Below, piece after piece: positions 1-7,117 of a stretch of 28,360 bases of DNA. The notes below the pieces were generated by a model. It ran no database searches and was not told the origin of the DNA. It saw only the letters and a program-made list of their open reading frames with translations. This DNA comes from JAUQQI01 sp042408785 (lineage in GTDB: Bacteria > Chloroflexota > Dehalococcoidia > JAUQQI01). Where the stretch lies: contig JBHOQU010000098.1 in the NCBI GenBank assembly GCA_042408785.1, positions 1-28,360 on the forward strand. The letters run 5' to 3'. Both the position numbers and the translations under genes were made by a program. Positions within the stretch are counted from its first letter, which is position 1. Every line of letters begins with the position of its first letter.

Positions 1-270
1 GAGTACAAGGCCGCCGAGCGTGATATTGCCGTGGTCTACGTTGACCCCCGCCATACCAGCCAGCGTTGCCCTAAGTGTGGGTTTGTTGCCAAAGGCAACC
101 GCAAGGGTCATGTCTTCCGGTGCGCCTCCTGTGGCTTTGTCGGCCATGCAGACGTTGTGGCCGCAACCAATATCCGTCAGGTGTATTTAGACACGCTGGC
201 GGATGGGCCTCCGTCAGTAGGCCCTGAAGCGGCTTCGAGCCACAAGCCCCCGGCTTTAGCCGTGGGGTAA
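1..270 (+). CDS. tnpB: TnpB (IS200/IS605 family), C-terminal part only
   Basis: The reading frame is open from base 1, so the gene starts outside the window; only 89 codons are present. The visible part carries the diagnostic TnpB end: HTSQRCPKCG followed by CASCG (a four-cysteine zinc finger) and then GHADVVAATNI, which holds the third RuvC-like acidic residue and the usual A-x-N-I. TnpB is known as an RNA-guided DNA nuclease related to Cas12, carried by IS200/IS605 transposons; its guide RNA comes from the 3' end of the gene and the element's right end. The coding end runs into the terminal hairpin at 247-267, as is usual. Whether the full protein is intact cannot be told from here. No tnpA is in view. 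Confidence 0.9.
   Translation, partial: EYKAAERDIAVVYVDPRHTSQRCPKCGFVAKGNRKGHVFRCASCGFVGHADVVAATNIRQVYLDTLADGPPSVGPEAASSHKPPALAVG
1..270 (+). mobile_element. IS200/IS605-type element, right part
   Basis: This is the 3' portion of tnpB plus its terminal hairpin, so it is the right part of an IS200/IS605-family element whose left part lies outside the window. The exact right boundary is not resolved: these elements make no target duplication and have no terminal inverted repeats. It must lie at or shortly after base 270, because a different reading frame that is part of another gene is clean from about 276 onward. Confidence 0.75.
247..267 (+). repeat. Terminal hairpin of the IS605-type element (right end)
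   Basis: CCCC-CGGC-TTTA-GCCG-T-GGGG folds into an 8-bp stem with a TTTA loop and one bulged T on the 3' arm. It overlaps the last codons and stop of tnpB. Such bulged hairpins are bound by the Y1 transposase TnpA, and in TnpB systems this region also supplies the scaffold of the guide (omega/reRNA). An adjacent 5-bp inverted repeat (ctgac 271-275, gtcag 286-290) may be chance. Confidence 0.7.
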
Positions 271-443
271 CTGACTGTCTGGAATGTCAGTACACCGGGT
301 ATAGCCACCAGCTCCTTGGCCGATGCCCCCGGTGCGGGGGCGCCGTGAGCTACCCGAGGCTGGCCCGGCTTGCCCCCGACCGGAAACCCGAGGGCGGCCC
401 GGCCGATGGGTCCTCTGAGGACCGGTTTTATGGCGGAAGGTAG
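270..443 (+). pseudogene. Truncated 3' end of a zinc-ribbon protein gene
   Basis: In the frame starting at base 270 there is an open stretch with no ATG, GTG or TTG start before base 345, ending at TAG 441-443. It encodes a clear treble of features of a small zinc ribbon: CLEC (codons at 276 and 285), twelve residues, then CPRC (codons at 324 and 333) followed by GG. The remaining tail is Gly/Pro/Arg-rich. The stop lies 14 nt inside the uracil-DNA glycosylase gene, consistent with translational coupling in the undisrupted state. The likeliest reading is that the IS605-type element landed in, and beheaded, this gene. The parent protein is not recognised. A chance open frame is possible, but the paired CxxC motifs argue against it. 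Confidence 0.5.
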
Positions 444-1134
444 CCTTACGGTTCCAGACCTGGCCGCCCTGAACGAGGGGGTGATTAACTGCCGGCTCTG
501 CCCCCGGCTGGTAGCCTACCGGGAGCAGGTGGGGCGAATCAAAAAGCGGGAGTTCCGGGACTGGGACTACTGGGCCCGCCCGGTTCCGGGGTTCGGCGAC
601 CCGGCCGCCCGGCTCCTGGTGGTCGGGCTGGCCCCCGCCGCCCACGGGGCCAACCGCACCGGCCGGATGTTCACCGGGGACTCGTCGGGCAACTGGCTTA
701 TTCGGGCACTGTATAAATTTGGGTTTGCCAGCCGGCCGGTGAGCCTGGGGCGAGACGACGGCCTTGAGCTTAAAGATGCCTACCTTACGGCGGTGGTTCG
801 CTGCGCCCCGCCCGGGAACCGCCCCACCCCGGCCGAAATCTCCGCCTGCCGCCGATACCTGGTGGCCGAGCTGGGCCTCCTGACCCGGGTGCGGGTTGTG
901 GTCGCCCTCGGCCACATCGCCTTCGCCGGGTTTCTCGCCGCCTACTACTGGCCCGACCGGCCGCCCCGGGGCCTGGCGTTTGCCCACGGGGGCCGGTACG
1001 ACCTGGGCCGGGTGACCCTCATCGCCTCCTACCACCCCAGCCGGCAGAACACTCAGACCGGCCGGCTGACGGAGGAGATGCTGGACCGGGTCTTTGCCCT
1101 GGCCCGCTCGGAGCTGGACCGCCTCAGAGGCTGA
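430..1134 (+). CDS. Uracil-DNA glycosylase, family 5 (UDGb type, Fe-S)
   Basis: The 234-residue protein excises uracil and other deaminated bases from DNA. It shows the family 5 motif GLAPAAHGANRTGR (about residues 66-79) followed by MFTGDSSG, and the C-terminal HPSRQNTQTGR (202-212). Four cysteines, C21, C24, C125 and C140, are placed as in Fe-S cluster UDGs. The UDGb motif A lacks the polar Asp/Asn water activator of family 1, which is normal for this family. I chose ATG 430 because GAGGA lies 8 nt upstream; starts at 370 (TTG) or 406 (ATG) would add a low-complexity Pro/Arg leader without homology. The 3' end overlaps the convergent carbonic anhydrase gene by 11 nt. Family 5 enzymes are typical of thermophiles, Actinobacteria and archaea. 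Confidence 0.92.
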   Translation: MAEGSLTVPDLAALNEGVINCRLCPRLVAYREQVGRIKKREFRDWDYWARPVPGFGDPAARLLVVGLAPAAHGANRTGRMFTGDSSGNWLIRALYKFGFASRPVSLGRDDGLELKDAYLTAVVRCAPPGNRPTPAEISACRRYLVAELGLLTRVRVVVALGHIAFAGFLAAYYWPDRPPRGLAFAHGGRYDLGRVTLIASYHPSRQNTQTGRLTEEMLDRVFALARSELDRLRG

Positions 1135-1618
1135 CCTCCCGAAGCCGGCCGGTTTTTACGTCGTAAATAAACCCCCGAACGTTATCCTTGTAGGGAATGA
1201 AGGGGCTGGCCTTGATCCGCCGGATCGACTGGCGAACGTCCTCCTCCAGGTCCTCAAAGGCCTCGAAGGCAAAGGGCGGCCTGATGCCGGTTTCCCGCTC
1301 GACCTGGGCCTTAAGGTCGTCGTCCTTGAAGGTGAGCATGCCGCAGTCGGTGTGGTGGATAAGCATCACCTCCCGGGTTCCCAGAAGCCGCTGGGATATC
1401 ACCAGGGAGCGGATGACGTCGTCGGTGACGACCCCGCCGGCGTTTCGGATGACGTGGGCATCCCCCTCTTCGAGGCCCAGGATCCGGGCCGGGTCGAGCC
1501 GGGCGTCCATGCAGGCGAGAACGGCCACCCCTTTCTTGGGGGGTATGGGGAGGTCGCCTTTGGTAAAAGCGGCGGCGTAGCGCTCGTTATTGGTCAGCAA
1601 CTCATCGATGACACCCAT
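1124..1618 (-). CDS. Beta-class carbonic anhydrase
   Basis: This 164-residue zinc enzyme interconverts CO2 and bicarbonate. The sequence shows Cys36 in CMDARLD, with the Asp38/Arg40 dyad, and the H-x2-C pair His89/Cys92 in HHTDCGM; together they give the Cys-His-Cys zinc site of beta-CAs. The length fits the short bacterial subclass. ATG 1618 is chosen over an upstream in-frame start because AGGAGG (1624-1629) sits 5 nt before it and a consensus promoter lies just upstream, with a predicted transcript start near 1640. The gene is monocistronic, as its 3' end runs 11 nt into the convergent glycosylase gene. Confidence 0.93.
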   Translation of the reverse strand: MGVIDELLTNNERYAAAFTKGDLPIPPKKGVAVLACMDARLDPARILGLEEGDAHVIRNAGGVVTDDVIRSLVISQRLLGTREVMLIHHTDCGMLTFKDDDLKAQVERETGIRPPFAFEAFEDLEEDVRQSIRRIKASPFIPYKDNVRGFIYDVKTGRLREVSL

Positions 1619-1646
1619 GACCGCCTCCTGTCGGGAACTCGGCCCC

Positions 1647-1675
1647 ATTATAGCCGCGGCAAGTTTGTTTGTCAA
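1647..1675 (-). promoter_or_regulatory. Consensus sigma-70 promoter of the carbonic anhydrase gene
   Basis: Read on the minus strand, TTGACA (1675-1670) and TATAAT (1652-1647) are separated by exactly 17 nt, a perfect housekeeping promoter in an otherwise GC-rich region. The predicted start of transcription is near 1640, giving a leader of about 22 nt that contains the AGGAGG ribosome-binding site. Confidence 0.85.
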
Positions 1676-1696
1676 TTAATTTTATTAACATAGACT
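1669..1696 (+). promoter_or_regulatory. Possible promoter of the CvpA-CAP gene
   Basis: On the plus strand TTGTCA (1669-1674) and TAGACT (1691-1696) are 16 nt apart. The match is partial. Its -35 box occupies the same bases as the -35 box of the divergent carbonic anhydrase promoter, so the two could compete. Confidence 0.3.
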
Positions 1697-1749
1697 TAAC
1701 ATGGTCGCAGGGCTGAGCCCCGGCTGGCAAATCGGGTAAGATCAACCGC

Positions 1750-2748
1750 GTGGACCTGCCCGAGTTTTTGAGCCGTCTCAACTGGGTCGACTGGGTGGTT
1801 CTGGCCGTCGTCGGAGCCGCCGTCCTCTCCGGCCTGGCCCGCGGCTTTGTCGCCGGCCTACTCGACATCCTGGGCGTCCTTGCCGCCTTGGGGGCCGCCA
1901 TCGCCGGCTACCGTTGGGCCGCCCGGCTCATCCTGAACACGGCCCCCGACCTCCCCCAGCCGCTGGCGTTTATCGGCGGCTTCCTCGGGCTGGTGGTAGC
2001 CGGCCTGCTCCTTTACGGCCTCTTCGTCCAGCTCCTCTTTCTGGCCGCCGGCCCCTTAAGGCCCCTTTTCAAGCCCTTTGCCCCCGTCAACACCCTGCTC
2101 GGGGCCGTCCCCGGCCTCATTAAGGGGCTCTTCTACGCCACCCTCCTCGTCCTGCCCTTCGCCACCCTCCCCCTGATTCCCAGCGTCTCCGCCGACATCG
2201 AGCGCTCCGAGGTTGCCCGGCAGCTGGTGGCGGCCGCGGTGAATGCGGCCCCTACCCTCGAACGGATTCTCGGCCGCGAACTCAACGAGGGTTTGAGCTT
2301 CCTCGCCCCGCCCCAGACCCGGGAGGGGATGCGGCTCAATTTTACCGCCCTGGGCCGGCTTACCGTCGACCCCGGGGCCGAAACGGAGATGCTTAACCTG
2401 ATAAACCAGGAGCGGGCCCGGGCTGGCTTGGCCCCCCTGGTCATGGATGAGACCATGCGGAATGTTGCCCGCCAGCACAGCCGGGAGATGTTCGAGCTGG
2501 GGTATTTCGGCCACGAGTCCCCCGTTACCGGGTCCCCCACCGACCGCCTTTTACGGGCCGGGGTGCGGTTCCGGGTGGCCGGGGAGAACCTGGCCTACGC
2601 GCCCAACGTCCGGCTGGCCCACGAGGGTCTGATGGCCTCCCCCGGGCACCGGGCCAACATCTTAAACCCCCAGTTCCGGCGGGTGGGGATCGGGGCCGTG
2701 CGCAGTGAGCTGCGGGGCACCATGTTCACCCAGGAGTTCGCCGACTGA
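1750..2748 (+). CDS. CvpA-family membrane domain fused to a CAP/SCP-like domain
   Basis: The protein has 332 residues. Residues about 5-165 carry four hydrophobic segments with the CvpA pattern (colicin V production protein family, an integral membrane protein of poorly defined role). Residues about 210-332 form a CAP (SCP/PR-1-like) domain of the bacterial type. It has NLINQERARAGL at its start, then a His in RQHSREM, HESP, GENLA and SPGHRANIL, which supply the usual His/Glu/His cavity residues, and ends with the typical TQEF strand. The layout implies a membrane anchor carrying an extracytoplasmic CAP domain. The start is GTG 1750 with no strong ribosome-binding site; no better start precedes the first membrane segment. 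The function of the fusion is unknown. Confidence 0.85.
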   Translation: MDLPEFLSRLNWVDWVVLAVVGAAVLSGLARGFVAGLLDILGVLAALGAAIAGYRWAARLILNTAPDLPQPLAFIGGFLGLVVAGLLLYGLFVQLLFLAAGPLRPLFKPFAPVNTLLGAVPGLIKGLFYATLLVLPFATLPLIPSVSADIERSEVARQLVAAAVNAAPTLERILGRELNEGLSFLAPPQTREGMRLNFTALGRLTVDPGAETEMLNLINQERARAGLAPLVMDETMRNVARQHSREMFELGYFGHESPVTGSPTDRLLRAGVRFRVAGENLAYAPNVRLAHEGLMASPGHRANILNPQFRRVGIGAVRSELRGTMFTQEFAD

Positions 2749-2773
2749 GGCCCTCACCCCCCTCCCCAGGGTT

Positions 2774-2779
2774 TATAAT
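2774..2779 (+). promoter_or_regulatory. Candidate -10 box before the amidase gene
   Basis: TATAAT stands out between the CvpA-CAP stop and the amidase GTG. No recognisable -35 box lies 16-18 nt upstream. It is followed by a ribosome-binding site AAGGAGG about 7 nt before GTG 2809. Confidence 0.35.
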
Positions 2780-2808
2780 CACCGGGAACCCTGCAAGGAG
2801 GCTGAGCC

Positions 2809-4230
2809 GTGAACCCGACCGAACTTTGCTACACGCCTGCCGTTGAGCTTGCCGCCCGGATCCGCCGCAAAGAGCTCTCCCCCGTTGAGGTCTTCGACGC
2901 CTTCGCCGCCCGCATCGAAGCCCTGAACCCCAAGCTCAACGCCTTCTGCACCCTGGTCCTCGACCGGGCCCGGGAGGAGGCCCGCCAGGCCGAGGCCGCC
3001 CTGATGCGGGGCGACTCCCTCGGCCCCATCCACGGGCTGCCGGTGGGCATCAAGGACCTGGTCCCCACCGCCGGCATCCGCACCACCTTCGGCTCAAAGC
3101 TCTATGCCGAAAACGTCCCCCAGGTCGACGGGGAGGTGGTCCGCCGCATCCGGGCCGCCGGGGGCATCATCGTCGGCAAAACCACCACCCCTGAGTTCGG
3201 CCACAAGGGGGTCACCGACAGCCCCCTCTTCGGCATCACCCGTAACCCCTGGAACCCGGGCCGCACCCCTGGGGGCTCGTCGGGCGGGTCGGCCGCGGCC
3301 GTGGCGGCGGGGATGGTCCCCCTGGCCCAGGGAAGCGACGGTGGGGGCTCCATCCGGATCCCGGCGGCCTTCTGCGGCATTTTCGGGCACAAGCCCAGCT
3401 ACGGGCTGGTCTCCCGGGCCCCCACCCTGGACTACTTTACGACCCTCTCCCACCTGGGGCCGATGACCCGCACCGTGGCCGACGGAATCCTCTTTCTCAA
3501 GGCCATGGCCGGCTACGACCAAAAGGACCCTTACTCCCTGCCCTTCCCGACCGACCAGTTGGATAACGTGCTGGCTGCGGCCGAAAGCCTCAAAGGGCTG
3601 AAAATCGCCTGGAGCCCCGACCTGGGCTACGCCCCGGTGGAGCCCGAGGTTTTAGACCTGACCCGGTCGGCGGTGAGGGCCTTCGAAGAGCTTGGGGCCG
3701 TCGTCGAGGAGGCCAGCCCCGGCTTCGAAAACCCCCTGCCCGCCTTCGAGGTGCTTTTCGGGACCCTCCTGGCGGTCCAGGTCGTGGACTACCTGCCCGA
3801 CCGCCAGGACGACATCGACCCGACCCTTCTGAAGATCGTAGAGCGGGCGCTGGGGTTCACCGCCGTTGACTACGCCAAGGCACAGGTCCAGCGGAGCCGC
3901 CTTTACGAAAAGTGCGTAGCCTTCTTCGAAAGATACGACCTGCTGGTTACCCCGACAATGCCGATGCCCGCCTTCGAAGTCGGGGTATACCCGCCGAGGG
4001 TGGTGGGCGGGGTAGAGCTGGACGAGTTCCTGGGCTGGACGCCCTTTACGTTTCCCTTTAACCTGACCAACCAGCCGGCTGCCAGCGTTCCGGCCGGCTG
4101 GACCCGGGACGGGCTTCCCGTGGGCCTTCAGATCGTGGGCGGACCCCGCCAGGACCTCCTGGTTCTGCGGGCGGCGGCCGCCTTCGAGCGGGTCCGCCCC
4201 TGGGCCCACCGCCGGCCGCCGCTGGACTAA
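2809..4230 (+). CDS. Amidase signature-family hydrolase
   Basis: The 473-residue protein belongs to the amidase signature family (GatA, fatty-acid amide hydrolase, various amidases). The Ser-cisSer-Lys triad is complete: Lys82 in VGIKDL, Ser157 in GGSSGGSAAAVA, and Ser181 in DGGGSIRIPA. The C-terminal NQPAASVPAG and GLPVGLQIVGG segments also fit. GatA function is unlikely because no gatB or gatC neighbour is present and length and context fit a free-standing amidase; the substrate cannot be told. The start GTG 2809 has a strong AAGGAGG site. The stop overlaps the convergent MaoC gene by 4 nt. Confidence 0.9.
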   Translation: MNPTELCYTPAVELAARIRRKELSPVEVFDAFAARIEALNPKLNAFCTLVLDRAREEARQAEAALMRGDSLGPIHGLPVGIKDLVPTAGIRTTFGSKLYAENVPQVDGEVVRRIRAAGGIIVGKTTTPEFGHKGVTDSPLFGITRNPWNPGRTPGGSSGGSAAAVAAGMVPLAQGSDGGGSIRIPAAFCGIFGHKPSYGLVSRAPTLDYFTTLSHLGPMTRTVADGILFLKAMAGYDQKDPYSLPFPTDQLDNVLAAAESLKGLKIAWSPDLGYAPVEPEVLDLTRSAVRAFEELGAVVEEASPGFENPLPAFEVLFGTLLAVQVVDYLPDRQDDIDPTLLKIVERALGFTAVDYAKAQVQRSRLYEKCVAFFERYDLLVTPTMPMPAFEVGVYPPRVVGGVELDEFLGWTPFTFPFNLTNQPAASVPAGWTRDGLPVGLQIVGGPRQDLLVLRAAAAFERVRPWAHRRPPLD

Positions 4231-4745
4231 GAAGTTTCGGTCTGGCTCCGGAGCTTCTGCCAGACGGGGGCGGTTGGGGGCCGGTGGCCCCGCTTGTAAA
4301 CCATGATGGACCGGGTAAATTCGAGGACGGCCACCCCGTCCTGGTTGTAGCCCACGGTCCGGACCTTGATGATCCCCATGTGGGGGCGGGAGTTCGACTC
4401 CCGCTTCTCAAGGACCTCGGTCCGGGCATAGAGGGTGTCCCCCTCGAACACCGGCTTGAGGAGCCGGACGTTCTCCCAGCCCAGGTTTATCCCGTTCTGG
4501 CTCACGTCGGCCACCGTCAGGCCCGTCACCACCGCCAGCGTCAAGGCGCTGTTGACCAGCGGCCGTCCGAACTCGGTGGCCTCGGCGTAGTGGCGGTCGG
4601 TGTGGATGGGGTTCGGGTTGACGGTGAGCAGGGTGAACCAGATGTTGTCGGTCTGGGTTATCGTCCGGCCCATGGGGTGCTCGTAGACGTCGCCCACCTC
4701 GAAATCCTCGTAAAAGCGCCCTTCCCAGCCGGGTTTTACGGCCAT
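4227..4745 (-). CDS. MaoC-family (hot-dog fold) enoyl-CoA hydratase-like protein
   Basis: This is a 172-residue single hot-dog protein, the last gene of the eight-gene minus-strand operon. The conserved segment reads NPNPIHTD (43-50) followed by HYAEATEFGRPLVNS. In most R-hydratases the motif is D-x-N-P-x-H; here Asn43 stands where the catalytic Asp normally is, with His48 retained. As I recall, this N-for-D form occurs in the mesaconyl/itaconyl-CoA hydratase-like subgroup. That would suit hydration of a C5 dicarboxylyl-CoA, but this is inference. ATG 4745 follows AAAGGAGGG. A 16-nt gap separates it from the upstream CoA-transferase gene. Confidence 0.85.
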   Translation of the reverse strand: MAVKPGWEGRFYEDFEVGDVYEHPMGRTITQTDNIWFTLLTVNPNPIHTDRHYAEATEFGRPLVNSALTLAVVTGLTVADVSQNGINLGWENVRLLKPVFEGDTLYARTEVLEKRESNSRPHMGIIKVRTVGYNQDGVAVLEFTRSIMVYKRGHRPPTAPVWQKLRSQTETS

Positions 4746-4761
4746 GGCAGTTCCCTCCTTT

Positions 4762-5940
4762 CTAGACGACGCCTTCTTGGCGCAGGTGACCGATGGTTTC
4801 GGGGTCGAAGCCCAGCTCCCGCAGGACCTCCTCGGTGTGCTCCCCGACCGCCGGGATGCGGCCCAGGCGGACCTCGGCGTCGGCGAAGTCGAAGGGCGGC
4901 AGGTACTGGCGGACCGGCCCCACGGGCGAGTCCACCTCAACCCAGCGGTTGCGGACCGCCAGCTGGGGATGTTCCACGAACCCGGCCAAGTCCCGCACCA
5001 GCCCGTAGGGGACGTCGGCCGCCTCCAGCCGCCGGGCCACATCCGCCACCGTCCATTGGCTCAGCACCTCCTCGATGAGGGGCTCCAGCCGCCCCCGGTT
5101 CCGGACCCGGAGCTCGATGGTGGCGTAGTCGGGGTCTCGGGCCAGCTCCGGCATTCCCAGAACCTGGGCGCAGAAGCGGACCCACTGGGCCTCGTTCTGA
5201 ATGGCGATGTTGATATAGCCGTCGGCACACTTATACGGCCCGTACGGCACGATGATATTGTGGCGCATCCCGGCCCGCTCCGGCTGGCGGCCCGTGTAAA
5301 GATACCCGTAGGCGAAGGGCGAGACCCACTCCGCCAGCGCGTCGAAGAGGGAAACCTCAACTTGTGTTCCCCGGCCCGTCTGGGCCCGGCGGTAGAGGGC
5401 GGCCAGGATGCTGGCGAAGGCGTAGAGCCCGGCCCCGATGTCGGCCACCGAAACCGCCACCTTGGCCGGCGACTCCGGGGTCCCGGTCAGGGTGATGACC
5501 GCCGTCTCCCCCTGGACCAGCAGGTCGAAGGCCTTGCGGTCCCGGTAGGGGCCCGCCCGCCCGTAGGCGGTGATCCGGCAGACGATAAGCTGAGGGTACC
5601 TTTCGGCCAGGTTTTCCCAGGTCAGGCCGAGCCGGTCCGCCACCCCCGGCCCCAGATTCTCCACCAGCACGTCCGCCCCTGCCAGGAGGCGGTGGAGGAT
5701 CTCCAGGCCGGCCGGGCTTTTCAGGTTAAGGGTGAGGCTCCGCTTCGTCCGGTTGAGCCAGGCGAACCAGGCACTCAGGCCCCGAATGGCCGAGTCGTAG
5801 TAGCGGCCGAAGTCCCCCTCTCCGGGCCGCTCGACCTTTATAACGTCGGCCCCCAGGTCGGCCAGGTGGCGGGTGCACAGCGGCCCGGCCACGGCCTGCT
5901 CTAAGGCCACCACCCGGACTCCTTCCAGAACACCGGCCAT
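4762..5940 (-). CDS. Class III CoA-transferase (CaiB/BaiF family)
   Basis: At 392 residues the length is typical of the family, whose members move CoA between carboxylic acids through an aspartyl anhydride/thioester intermediate. The N terminus (LEGVRVVALEQAVAGP, then LADLGADVIKVERPG) and LNLKSPAG are diagnostic. Asp167 in VSVADIGAG corresponds to the catalytic Asp of formyl-CoA transferase. It begins 3 nt after the acyl-CoA dehydrogenase stop and precedes the MaoC hydratase, so the three are almost certainly co-expressed. The donor and acceptor acids are unknown; the hydratase and dehydrogenase neighbours point to a short-chain or dicarboxylic substrate. Confidence 0.93.
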   Translation of the reverse strand: MAGVLEGVRVVALEQAVAGPLCTRHLADLGADVIKVERPGEGDFGRYYDSAIRGLSAWFAWLNRTKRSLTLNLKSPAGLEILHRLLAGADVLVENLGPGVADRLGLTWENLAERYPQLIVCRITAYGRAGPYRDRKAFDLLVQGETAVITLTGTPESPAKVAVSVADIGAGLYAFASILAALYRRAQTGRGTQVEVSLFDALAEWVSPFAYGYLYTGRQPERAGMRHNIIVPYGPYKCADGYINIAIQNEAQWVRFCAQVLGMPELARDPDYATIELRVRNRGRLEPLIEEVLSQWTVADVARRLEAADVPYGLVRDLAGFVEHPQLAVRNRWVEVDSPVGPVRQYLPPFDFADAEVRLGRIPAVGEHTEEVLRELGFDPETIGHLRQEGVV

Positions 5941-5943
5941 GGC

Positions 5944-7104
5944 TCAGTAGCTCCGGGGGAGTCCCAGCACGTGCTGACCGATGTAGGCCAGCACCAGGTT
6001 GTTGTTCACCGGGGCCACCTGGTAAAGTCGGGTCTCCCGGAACTTCCGCTCCACGTCCATCTCCACCACAAACCCCATTCCCCCGTGAACGTCCAGGCAG
6101 ACGTTGGCGGCGTACCAGGAGGCTTCCGAGGCCAGGAGCTTGGCCATGTTGGCCTCCGCCCCGCAGCGCTGGCCCTGGTCGTAGAGCCAGGCGGCCTTCC
6201 AGCGCATCAGGTCGGCCGCCTCCACCAGGGCGTGGGCCCGGGCGATGGGGAACTGGACCCCCTGGTTCTGGCCGATGGGGCGCCCGAAGACCACCCGCTG
6301 GTTGGCGTACCGGACGGCCCGCTCGATGAACCAGCGTCCGTCCCCGATGCACTCGGCCGCAATCAGGATCCGCTCGGCGTTGAGGCCGTCCAGCAGGTAC
6401 CTAAAACCCTTCCCCTCCTCCCCGATCAGGTTCTCGGCCGGCACTTCCAGCCCGTCAAAGTAGACGGCGTTGGTCTGGTGGTTGACCATAACCTCAATGG
6501 GCCGGATCACCAGCCCGCCCCGGGCGTTACGCAGGTCGACGATGAAGATGGACATCCCGTCGGTCTTGTTTTCCACCTCCTCGTAGGGGGTGGTTCGGGC
6601 CAGGACGAGCATCAGGTCCGAGTGGAGCGCCCGGGAGGTGAAGATCTTCTGGCCGGTGATGTAATACTTGCCGTTGCGCCGGACGGCCCGGGTCTGGATC
6701 CGGGTCGTGTCGGAGCCGGCATCGGGCTCGGTGACCCCGAACGCCTGCAGCCGCAGTTCGCCCCGGGCAATGGGGGGCAGGAACCGCCGCTTCTGCTCCT
6801 CGGACCCGTGCCTTAAAATCACGTTCATTATGTACATCTGCGCGTGGCAGGCGGCGGCGTTGCCCCCGGAGCGGTGAATCTCCTCTACGACAATGGACGC
6901 CTCGCTTATCCCTAGCCCGCCCCCGCCGTACTCTTCCGGGATCAGGATGCTCAGCCAGCCGGCGTTGGTAAGGGCCCGGACAAACTCCTCCGGGTATGCC
7001 CGGCGGCGGTCCAGCTCCCGCCAGTACTCGTCGGGGAACTGCCGGCACAGCTCGGCCACCGCCTTACGGACCATCAGCTGGTGCTCGGTGAGCCGGAAAT
7101 CCAT
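5944..7104 (-). CDS. Acyl-CoA dehydrogenase with relocated catalytic base
   Basis: This 386-residue flavoprotein introduces an alpha-beta double bond into an acyl-CoA. It shows FGVTEPDAGSD (122-132), the RVVFGRPIGQNQ flavin/tetramer segment and DVHGGMGF near the end. The usual catalytic Glu in Y-E-G (MCAD Glu376) is absent: the segment reads LYQVAPVNNN (370-379). Glu244 in LNAERILIAA sits where isovaleryl-CoA dehydrogenase has its base (the Glu just before Arg in helix G), so the enzyme is probably active. It lies 13 nt downstream of the reductase gene and 3 nt upstream of the CoA-transferase gene. Confidence 0.92.
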   Translation of the reverse strand: MDFRLTEHQLMVRKAVAELCRQFPDEYWRELDRRRAYPEEFVRALTNAGWLSILIPEEYGGGGLGISEASIVVEEIHRSGGNAAACHAQMYIMNVILRHGSEEQKRRFLPPIARGELRLQAFGVTEPDAGSDTTRIQTRAVRRNGKYYITGQKIFTSRALHSDLMLVLARTTPYEEVENKTDGMSIFIVDLRNARGGLVIRPIEVMVNHQTNAVYFDGLEVPAENLIGEEGKGFRYLLDGLNAERILIAAECIGDGRWFIERAVRYANQRVVFGRPIGQNQGVQFPIARAHALVEAADLMRWKAAWLYDQGQRCGAEANMAKLLASEASWYAANVCLDVHGGMGFVVEMDVERKFRETRLYQVAPVNNNLVLAYIGQHVLGLPRSY

Positions 7105-7117
7105 ATCATCTTCTCCC

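Noticed and set aside
271..290. Inverted repeat ctgac/gtcag as an operator or terminator
   Set aside because: Only 5 bp long with a 10-nt loop and no T-run; it may be part of the element end or chance.
370..430. Upstream TTG 370 and ATG 406 starts for the uracil-DNA glycosylase
   Set aside because: They add residues unlike the family and lack a ribosome-binding site, whereas ATG 430 has GAGGA at 8 nt.
4227..7104. Firm assignment of an itaconate degradation pathway
   Set aside because: The citramalyl-CoA lyase (CitE-like) gene is absent and the identities of the CoA-transferase substrates cannot be read from sequence.
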